Assembly (NCBI RefSeq): GCF_028657905.1
Contig: NZ_CP117782.1
Coordinates: forward strand, 868,001 to 932,000
Reading direction: 5' to 3'
Length of the DNA: 64,000 nt
Source: Burkholderia sp. FERM BP-3421
GTDB taxonomy: Bacteria > Pseudomonadota > Gammaproteobacteria > Burkholderiales > Burkholderiaceae
The stretch's first letter is position 1; each line of letters begins with the position of its first letter. Positions 58,430-64,000 of this stretch are shown one piece after another. Below the pieces are notes generated by a model that saw nothing but the letters and a program-made list of their open reading frames with translations, was not told the DNA's origin and did no database searches. The position numbers were made by a program, and so were the translations under genes.

Positions 58430-58592
58430 ACGGCGGCCCCGGCGCCCCCGCGCCCGATGTATCCTCGCTGTAACAAACCCCAGGAAATGCAAGTGCGGCG
58501 GCGAGCGGCCCCGCACTCGATACAATAACGAGATATTCCAGCCGGTCCGGCCGTCATGGCCGCACAGCCGGCGGCCTCAGGAGATCACGCCC

Positions 58593-59657
58593 ATGAGAAT
58601 TGCCCAGATCGCGCCGTTGACGGAATCGGTGCCGCCCAAGCTGTACGGCGGCACGGAGCGCGTGGTGTCGTACATCACCGAGGCGCTCGTCGACCTCGGC
58701 CACGACGTGACGCTGTTCGCGAGCGGCGATTCACAGACCCGCGCGAAGCTGGAGGCCGTGTGGCCGCGCGCGCTGCGGCTCGACGTGTCGATCCGCGACC
58801 GGATCGCGCCGCACATGCTGCTGATGGAAACGGTGGCGCGGCGCGCGAAGGATTTCGACGTGCTGCACTTCCACATGGATTACTACTCGTTCTCGGTGTT
58901 CAACCGGCAGGACACGCCGTTCGTGACGACCCTGCACGGCCGCCTCGATCTGCCGGAGCAGCAGCCGGTGTTCGACACCTTCGATACGGCGCCGGTGATC
59001 TCGATCTCGAACGCGCAGCGCCAGCCGCTGCCGCAGGCGAAGTGGCTGACGACCGTGTATCACGGGCTGCCGGAGACGCTGTACACGCCGCAGCCCGTCG
59101 AGCAGAAATACCTCGCGTTCCTGGGCCGGATCTCGCCCGAGAAGCGCGTCGACACCGCGATCCGCATTGCGCAGCGCTGCGGCATGCCGATCCGCATCGC
59201 CGCCAAGATCGATTCGGCGGACGAGGAATACTTCGAACGCCAGATCAAGCCGCTGTTCGCGTTGCCGCATGTCGAATTCATCGGCGAGATCGCCGATCAC
59301 CAGAAGGCGGAATTCCTGTCGGGCGCGCATGCGCTGCTGTTCCCGATCGACTGGCCGGAGCCGTTCGGCCTCGTGATGATCGAGGCGATGGCGTGCGGCA
59401 CGCCGGTGATCGCGTTCAATCGCGGCGCGGTGCCGGAGGTGCTGGAGGAAGGCTTGACGGGTTTCATCGTCGAGGACGAGATCGGTGCGGTGGCGGCCGT
59501 GAACCGGCTGGACACGCTGTCGCGCGAGCGGGTGCGCGCGCGTTTCGAGTCGCGCTTCACGTCGCGGCGGATGGCGCAGGAATACGTCGACGTGTACCAG
59601 TCGATGATCCGCGCGCAGAAACGGGCGCGCTTCAAGGTGATCGATTCCGCGTCCTGA
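58593..59657 (+). CDS. Family 4 glycosyltransferase
   Basis: A 354-residue GT-B glycosyltransferase. The N-terminal acceptor domain begins MRIAQIAPLTESVPPKLYGG and holds TERVVSYITEALVDLGHDVT. The donor-binding domain has FLGRISPEKRVDTAI, the EFLSGAHALLFPIDWPEPFG stretch with the EX7E-type pair, and VMIEAMACGTPVIAFNRGAV. The donor is a nucleotide sugar, the acceptor unknown. It has no polysaccharide cluster around it, so a role in cell-surface glycans or trehalose-like metabolism is only possible. A leftward terminator follows. Confidence 0.92.
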   Translation: MRIAQIAPLTESVPPKLYGGTERVVSYITEALVDLGHDVTLFASGDSQTRAKLEAVWPRALRLDVSIRDRIAPHMLLMETVARRAKDFDVLHFHMDYYSFSVFNRQDTPFVTTLHGRLDLPEQQPVFDTFDTAPVISISNAQRQPLPQAKWLTTVYHGLPETLYTPQPVEQKYLAFLGRISPEKRVDTAIRIAQRCGMPIRIAAKIDSADEEYFERQIKPLFALPHVEFIGEIADHQKAEFLSGAHALLFPIDWPEPFGLVMIEAMACGTPVIAFNRGAVPEVLEEGLTGFIVEDEIGAVAAVNRLDTLSRERVRARFESRFTSRRMAQEYVDVYQSMIRAQKRARFKVIDSAS

Positions 59658-59664
59658 GCCGCGC

Positions 59665-59693
59665 AAAAAAACGGCGATGCAGGTGCATCGCCG
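59665..59693 (-). terminator. Intrinsic terminator of the SYLF gene
   Basis: Stem CGGCGATGCA (59672-59681) with TGCATCGCCG (59684-59693), effectively nine pairs with an AGGT loop. Seven A at 59665-59671 are seven T on the minus strand after the stem, so this ends the leftward SYLF gene and also stands after the rightward glycosyltransferase. Confidence 0.85.
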
Positions 59694-59733
59694 GGCAAGG
59701 CGGCGGCGCGCCCCGGCACGGGGCGCGCGGCGC

Positions 59734-60321
59734 TCAGATCGCGAGCTTCGAGATCTTGGTGCCGTTGATCGACACGTCGCCCATCAGGCCGGCGTTGGTG
59801 AGCACGATCACCTCGACGGGGGCCGTCGCGGTGGTGGTGTCGATCGCGCCGTTCGCGCCCATCTTCACGAGCGCCACCGAAGCGTCGCCGCCCGCCGACC
59901 AGCCTTCCGAATTGCGGAATTTGTCGAACGCGTCCTGGGTCATGAACAGGAACACGATGGCCTTCGACTGCGCGCCGGCCTGCAGACCGACCGACACCGA
60001 CGACGTGTTGTAGTAGCCGATGGTGCTGCCGCCCACGCGCAGCGCGCCGTTGCCGGACTGGCCGCCGATGATGAGGCCGGCCTGGATCACGTCGGGGAAC
60101 ACCAGCACGCCGCGCGCCTTGCCGGCCAGCTCGCGCGAGCCCGGCACGGTCGAGTACAGGCGCGACAGCGTCGCATCGACGCTCGCATCGATCGCCTGAC
60201 GCTTCGACGCGTTGGTCGCGGCGCTAGCGGGCTTGTCCGGCGTGGTCGTGCAGCCGGCGAGCGCGAGGCTGCCGACAAGGAGGGCGGTGGCGGCTTTCAA
60301 TACGAGATTCCGTTTCTGCAT
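59734..60321 (-). CDS. SYLF/Ysc84-domain lipoprotein
   Basis: A 195-residue exported lipoprotein. MQKRNLVLKAATALLVGSLA leads to lipobox LAGC. The SYLF (Ysc84) domain covers about 40-195, with ARGVLVFPDVIQAGLIIGGQ, GALRVGGSTIGYYNTSSVSV and QAGAQSKAIVFLFMTQDAFD. SYLF domains bind phosphoinositides or other lipids in eukaryotes; the bacterial proteins are thought to bind envelope lipids, with uncertain role. The gene is monocistronic with a good hairpin terminator. Confidence 0.9.
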   Translation of the reverse strand: MQKRNLVLKAATALLVGSLALAGCTTTPDKPASAATNASKRQAIDASVDATLSRLYSTVPGSRELAGKARGVLVFPDVIQAGLIIGGQSGNGALRVGGSTIGYYNTSSVSVGLQAGAQSKAIVFLFMTQDAFDKFRNSEGWSAGGDASVALVKMGANGAIDTTTATAPVEVIVLTNAGLMGDVSINGTKISKLAI

Positions 60322-60480
60322 CGTCGTTCTCCATCGTTAGTCGTTCAGAGTGATTTCCGTGCTGCCGGAGCGTCACGTCAGACGTTATATCACAGCGGCT
60401 TACGAAGGCATTTCGGCGGCCCGCGTTCGGGCGGCCCGCGTTCGGGCATCGTTCGTGTTGAGAAGCATCGACCCGGCGCG

Positions 60481-60921
60481 TCAATGCGAAACGGGGGGCT
60501 TGATGGGCGGGCGCCGCAGCGCACGGCGGATCAGCGCGATCACGACGCCGCATGCGAACAGAAACGCGGCAGGCACGATCCAGTAGCCGACGAATGCATG
60601 CCATAGATAGCCGAACAGCGTGCTGCGGCGCAGCGTGAACTCGTCGCGGGCTTCCTGCTGGCGCGCCGCGTTCGCGGTCAGCACCTCGGCCGGGCAGCCG
60701 GCGGCGCGCGCCTCGTCGGGCTCGCCGCGGCAGCGCGCGGCCAGGCCCGCCGCGCGCTGCGCGTCGGTCAGTTGCCAGGTGGTCAGTGCCTGCTGGAGGT
60801 CGGCGTAGTTATAGGCCATTTCCTCGCGAATCTCCCGAACCGCGACGATCGCGACGGGCACGGCCCAAAACACGATCACGATCAGCCAGCGCCTGAACCA
60901 GCGGTGTTGTCTCCATGCCAT
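60481..60921 (-). CDS. Two-span membrane protein of unknown function
   Basis: A 146-residue protein with membrane segments at about 12-29 (WLIVIVFWAVPVAIVAV) and 108-134 (WHAFVGYWIVPAAFLFACGV followed by VIALI), and a soluble stretch of about 75 residues between them containing two Cys (AARCRGEPDEARAAGC). The ends carry Arg/Lys. A good AAGAGG site stands ahead of ATG. I do not recognise the family; the topology suggests a periplasmic loop. Confidence 0.6.
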   Translation of the reverse strand: MAWRQHRWFRRWLIVIVFWAVPVAIVAVREIREEMAYNYADLQQALTTWQLTDAQRAAGLAARCRGEPDEARAAGCPAEVLTANAARQQEARDEFTLRRSTLFGYLWHAFVGYWIVPAAFLFACGVVIALIRRALRRPPIKPPVSH

Positions 60922-61070
60922 CCTCTTGCCTCTCCGTTTGATGCGGGTTGAGGGGCGGCCCGATGGCGCTTCTTGTTCGTGGGGAGGGCCGCGTAGCAGC
61001 CATCATAGAAGAAAACGCGGCGAATCGCCGCAGTTGGATCAAGGCTTCGTCAGCTTGCTTCGACGCGCCC

Positions 61071-61107
61071 AAAAAAATGCCGCGTCCGTCGAAACGGCCC
61101 GCGGCAT
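61071..61107 (-). terminator. Intrinsic terminator of psiF
   Basis: On the minus strand ATGCCGCG (61107 to 61100) pairs with CGCGGCAT (61084 to 61077), with an inner CCGT/ACGG stem, followed by seven T (A7 at 61071-61077). It lies 20 bp after the psiF stop. Confidence 0.85.
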
Positions 61108-61126
61108 TGTGGCGGCGCGCGCGGTG

Positions 61127-61411
61127 TCAGGCGGCCGGCTGACTCGACAGGCAACTCTTCATGAACGCCTTGCGATCGTCGCCCATCTTGCCTGCCGCAT
61201 CCTTGTTGCAGGCCTTCATCTTGTCTTGCTGGCTCATCTTCTTCTTGGCCGACAGGCAGTCCTTCATGAACGCCTTGCGCTCGTCGCCCGACTTTCCGGC
61301 TGCTTGCGCGTTGCACGCCTTCATCTTGTCCTGCTGGTTGTTTTGGGCGAAGGCCGGCGAAGCCAGCATGCCGCCGACGAGCAGTGCAGCCATGAGCGAT
61401 CGGATTTTCAT
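61127..61411 (-). CDS. psiF: PsiF-repeat exported protein
   Basis: A 94-residue periplasmic protein. MKIRSLMAALLVGGMLASPA with FAQ gives a clean signal peptide. Two PsiF repeats follow, each of the form QDKMKACNxxAAGKxGDxRK then AFMKxCLS, with paired Cys in each. PsiF is phosphate-starvation-inducible in enteric bacteria; function is otherwise unknown. The start at 61411 has GGGAG ahead; a longer frame begins at 61489 but is not signal-like. Its promoter may use CATAAT at 61493-61488. Confidence 0.88.
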   Translation of the reverse strand: MKIRSLMAALLVGGMLASPAFAQNNQQDKMKACNAQAAGKSGDERKAFMKDCLSAKKKMSQQDKMKACNKDAAGKMGDDRKAFMKSCLSSQPAA

Positions 61412-61489
61412 TGGACACTCCCAGTGGGTGAATTGCATGTTCTGTGACATGACCGCCCCCGCGCGAAGTGCATGGGGTGCGGTTTGCAT

Positions 61490-62115
61490 TATGGCAAATC
61501 ATCTTAAAAACAACAAAACGCTGATCGAAAAAGCCACGTCCGGCATTTCCCTCGCAAACGTACAGATTTGAACATCTTTAACACGCAAACGATTGGCACG
61601 ACGGTATCGCGCGCCAAGCCGCGCGGCCGGGCGGGCGGATGCCGCTCGCGCAGGGTTGAGGGGAGCCGGGCGACGGGTTATAACCTCGCTGCGCGGTGGT
61701 TGCACCTCTCTTTTTTGAGATATTGCGGAAGGGGAAGCAGCGAGCGTTCGTCCGCGTACTGTGTAGAGCAGCGATGCCGTCGTGAAATGGCATCGATACC
61801 AAGATGGCGCCGCGGTTGCGCGGCGCCTGGCCAACGTTCGTTACGCGGCGGGGATGCATCGCACGCGGCGATTTCACGCTGTCCGGCCGGTACGCGGGAT
61901 GGCAGGTTGTTGACTGATGTTGTCGTTCGATCAGATACGCGCGTCGTGTGGGGAACCATGCGCCTGCCGGCATCGCGCACCGGCACATCACTGGGCGCGT
62001 GCGGGCGGCGCGGGCCGGGCGTCGGCGCGCGTGCGCCGGGACCGGTTGCGACGCGCCGCGCCTGCCGCCGCCCGGGCGGGCGCGGTGCGGGCCGCCTTCG
62101 GCAGAGGGGCCCCGC
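61490..62115. other. Long gap between psiF and the PelD-like gene
   Basis: A 626-bp divergent region. The first part (61490-61610) is AT-richer, with a weak leftward promoter (TTGTTG, 17 bp, CATAAT) for psiF. A rightward TTATAA lies near 61677-61682 and a T6 run near 61713. No translatable frame with a ribosome site stands out. It probably contains the control region of the PelD-like gene, whose ATG is at 62116. Confidence 0.4.
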
Positions 62116-63492
62116 ATGGCTGAGTCGATCTCGACCGAGCTGGGCGCGCCGCATGCACGCGGCGGCATCGCAGGCTGGTTCGCGCCGGTCCGGCGCGGCT
62201 CCGCGGTGATGCTGGAGACCCTGTTCGCGACGCTCGCGCTCGTGATGGTGGGCCATTTGCGCAGCCCCGGCGATCCCTTGCAGGCGCATGCCGACTTTCC
62301 CTGGCTGTGGTTCGCGCCGGCGGTGTTCGCGCTGCGCCGCGGCACGCTGGCGGGCGTCGGCAGCGCGGGCCTGATGGTGCTGGCCGCGCTGTGCTTCGGC
62401 GACGGGCGCGTGGCCGCGGCCTTTCCTTCCGCCGCTTTCTTTCTGGTCAGTTGCGCGCTGACGCTGGTGGCCGGACAGTTCGGCGACCTGTGGGCGTCGC
62501 GCGCGCGGCAGGCGCGCGCGGCGCGCGTCGATCGCGCGGAGCGTCAGTCGGTGCGGACCAAGCATGCGTTCCTGCTGCGCCTGTCGCACGAACGGCTCGA
62601 ACAGGACGGCGTGGCGCGCCCCGCGACCTTGCGCGAGGCGTTCACGCGCTTGCGCGCGCTCGCGCTCGACGATGCGCCCGCGGCAGCCTCCGCGCCCTTG
62701 CCGGGCGCTGCGCGCTTTCTCGATACAGTCGCGCAGGCCTGCCGGCTCGAACGCGCGGCGCTGTACGCCTGGCGCGACGGCGTGCTGGGCCGCACGCCGA
62801 TGGCGGCGATCGGCGAGTCCTTCGAGTTCGATCCGGCCGCGCCGCTCGCGCACGAGGCGCTGGAGTCCGGCAAGCTCGCGCGCTCCCAGCCGGGCGCGCG
62901 CTCGCGTCACTTCGCCTGCGCGCCGCTCATCGACGCGACGGGCGCGCCGGTCGGCGTGCTCGTGATCGAACACATGCCGTTCCTCGCGCAAACGCGCGAC
63001 AACCTGCAGTTCCTGCTGACGATGTGCGGCTACTACGCCGACGGGCTGCGCCACGCGCCGCTGACGCGCGCGCTGCGCGACGCGTGCCCGTACGATTTCG
63101 CGCTCGATTACGCACGGCTCACGCGGCTGCACGACACGACCGGGATCGAATCGTCGCTCGTCGCGCTGGTGTTCGAGCGCAGCCGGGTCGGCCGCATGTG
63201 CCGCGAGCATGTGCTGCGGATGCGCCGTTCGCTCGATGCGCAATGGTTGCGCCCGGGCGGAGCGGGCGACATGGTGCTCACGTTGATGCCGCTGACGGGG
63301 GGCGGCACGATGGACGGCTATCTGATCCGGATGGAGGAGAGCCTGCGCGTGCAACTGGGCGTGTCGTATGCCGACGCGCGCATCCGGGTCGCGACCACGC
63401 GGGTCGGCGGCGGGGAGCCGGTCGAGATGCTGCGCGCCTTTCTCGCGCAGTGCGATGAATTGAGCGTCGCGCCGAGCCGTGCATTGAGTTGA
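62116..63492 (+). CDS. PelD-like c-di-GMP receptor candidate
   Basis: A 458-residue membrane protein. Four hydrophobic spans lie at about 32-48, 62-75, 78-95 and 103-122; a basic coiled linker and a GAF-like domain (about 195-310) follow. The C-terminal part resembles a GGDEF domain with the active site replaced (GGAGD at 381-385) but with an RxxD inhibitory-site motif just before it (RSLD, Arg371-Asp374). Length and order match PelD of Pseudomonas (455 residues), where Arg161, Arg367, Asp370 and Arg402 bind c-di-GMP; here Arg160, Arg371, Asp374 and Arg405 occupy nearly the same places. PelD activates Pel polysaccharide export. No other pel gene is visible in the window. Confidence 0.72.
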   Translation: MAESISTELGAPHARGGIAGWFAPVRRGSAVMLETLFATLALVMVGHLRSPGDPLQAHADFPWLWFAPAVFALRRGTLAGVGSAGLMVLAALCFGDGRVAAAFPSAAFFLVSCALTLVAGQFGDLWASRARQARAARVDRAERQSVRTKHAFLLRLSHERLEQDGVARPATLREAFTRLRALALDDAPAAASAPLPGAARFLDTVAQACRLERAALYAWRDGVLGRTPMAAIGESFEFDPAAPLAHEALESGKLARSQPGARSRHFACAPLIDATGAPVGVLVIEHMPFLAQTRDNLQFLLTMCGYYADGLRHAPLTRALRDACPYDFALDYARLTRLHDTTGIESSLVALVFERSRVGRMCREHVLRMRRSLDAQWLRPGGAGDMVLTLMPLTGGGTMDGYLIRMEESLRVQLGVSYADARIRVATTRVGGGEPVEMLRAFLAQCDELSVAPSRALS

Positions 63493-63845
63493 GCGTCGTG
63501 TGATCTGTTCGGACGTCGCATCTCGATCCGCGAGTGGCGCGCGCCGGCGTCGAGCGGGGCGGCTGAGGGTGCAGCCGCGCGGGACAGTGCACGGAGTTGC
63601 GTGTCGTATGGTCTGTTCCGGGCGCCGCGCCCCGATTTGCGAGCGGCGCGCGTCGGGCGGCCGCGAGAGGAGGCGCGCGGGACTATGCACCGCGTTGAGT
63701 GTCATGTGGCCTGTTCCGGACCGGACGTCGCGCCTCGATCCGCGAGCGTCGCGCGTTGGCGTTGGGCGGGGCGGCCGAGGGCGCGGCCGCGCGGGGCTAC
63801 GCGCCGAATTGAGCGCCGCATGGTCTGTTCCGGGCGTCGGCCCCC
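63488..63845 (+). repeat. Decayed tandem repeats of about 100 bp after the PelD-like gene
   Basis: Four partly conserved units can be aligned on CTGTTC at 63505, 63613, 63711 and 63825, giving spacings of 108, 98 and 114 bp. Each unit begins G/A-TTGAGCGTCGTGTGGTCTGT or a variant, continues with a CGATCCGCGAGCG-type block, a GCGGGGCGGCCGAGG-type block and a GCGCGGGACTATGCACCG-type end. The fourth is incomplete. The spacings are not all multiples of three and no frame is preserved. The array starts exactly at the stop of the PelD-like gene. Confidence 0.8.
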
Positions 63846-63933
63846 GGCACGTCGGCAGTGCAGGCCGGCGCAGAGCCGGGCGGCCCCGGGTGGAACCGCG
63901 CAGGTCGCGCGCGTCGGCCCGAACCGCGCGACA

Positions 63934-63964
63934 TTGCAGGAAACCGGGCCGCAGCCAGTACAAT
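63934..63964 (+). promoter_or_regulatory. Candidate promoter at the right edge
   Basis: -35 TTGCAG (63934-63939), a long 19-bp spacer and -10 TACAAT (63959-63964). The next ATG is only seven bases beyond the -10 box, so a transcript from here would have almost no leader. Confidence 0.4.
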
Positions 63965-63971
63965 CGCGGCC

Positions 63972-64000
63972 ATGAACGCATCCACACCGAATTCCCCTTC
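63972..64000 (+). CDS. Start of a gene cut by the right edge
   Basis: An ATG at 63972 opens a frame reading MNASTPNSP to the end of the window. A promoter-like -10 box precedes it at unusually short distance, and no Shine-Dalgarno sequence is present. Nine residues are too few to name it. It could belong to the same system as the PelD-like gene or start a new unit. Confidence 0.4.

Noticed and set aside
60418..60450. Direct repeat GGCGGCCCGCGTTCG in the gap beside the SYLF gene
   Set aside because: Only two short GC-rich copies next to each other; too small to separate from compositional chance.
61678..63987. A 769-codon leftward open frame over the PelD-like gene and the repeat array
   Set aside because: Low-complexity Arg/Ala-rich product, no ribosome site, and it runs antisense through a gene with recognisable domains. 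The repeated segments in it reflect the DNA repeats, not a repeat protein.

Overview
This is a very GC-rich, densely coding window of a betaproteobacterial chromosome. Gene content and order (tig-clpP-clpX-lon, tRNA-Val, tRNA-Asp, ppiD; ygfZ diverging from mltG-tmk-holB-tatD; BPSL0067- and STY0301-type proteins) point to the genus Burkholderia, probably the plant-associated gladioli/glumae/plantarii side. The species guess is inference; no rRNA or species marker is present. No phage, plasmid or CRISPR was seen. The only clear mobile element is one intact ISL3-family insertion sequence.

Left part (1-9.1 kb), accessory and metabolic: an AT-rich stretch without a gene, an MFS transporter plus class II deacetylase-like amidohydrolase operon diverging from a LuxR-type regulator, a secreted PLD-family nuclease, a leftward run of small envelope/stress proteins (proline-rich, BON, CsbD, 27-residue membrane peptide), a ketopantoate reductase-like gene, a MarR regulator and a glycerate kinase. 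Next (9.3-18.2 kb) is the protein quality-control block: trigger factor, ClpP, ClpX, Lon (with a sigma-32-like promoter), two tRNAs and PpiD, separated by clear hairpin terminators.

Middle part (18.3-39.9 kb): a GDSL esterase and a YbbA-type ABC ATPase whose start codons overlap head to head, pgi, the NAD(P)HX repair enzyme, a D-amino-acid dehydrogenase-like oxidoreductase and purL. The ISL3 element lies between purL and a leftward parvulin-BolA-YciB-MsrB-SelO group. It sits in the A-tract of what was a bidirectional terminator and is flanked by a perfect 8-bp A8 target duplication. A fatty-acid catabolism group follows (acyl-CoA ligase, FadB-like fusion, thiolase) with a nicotinamidase inside it. 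A perfect palindrome overlapping the -35 box lies upstream of the FadB-like gene.

Right part (40-64 kb): a hybrid histidine kinase followed by three decayed tandem copies of its own 3' end; a BPSL0067/STY0301 pair that resembles a secreted amidase with a partner lipoprotein; a lipocalin-like protein; a LysR regulator with an in-frame 15-bp minisatellite; an enzyme cluster (Dabb, PaaI thioesterase, oxidoreductase, esterase, GNAT); the ygfZ / mltG-tmk-holB-GNAT-tatD group; ankyrin and Rap1a/Tai-type exported proteins; an MscS channel and an AAA ATPase; a glycosyltransferase; a SYLF lipoprotein; PsiF; and a PelD-like c-di-GMP receptor candidate. That last gene is followed by a second, unrelated array of about 100-bp decayed tandem repeats.

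Most of the window is conserved housekeeping DNA. The parts most likely to repay attention are the two repeat arrays at gene 3' ends, the PelD-like protein, the BPSL0067/STY0301 pair and the IS-split terminator. All names come from reading motifs by eye; no database search was run.
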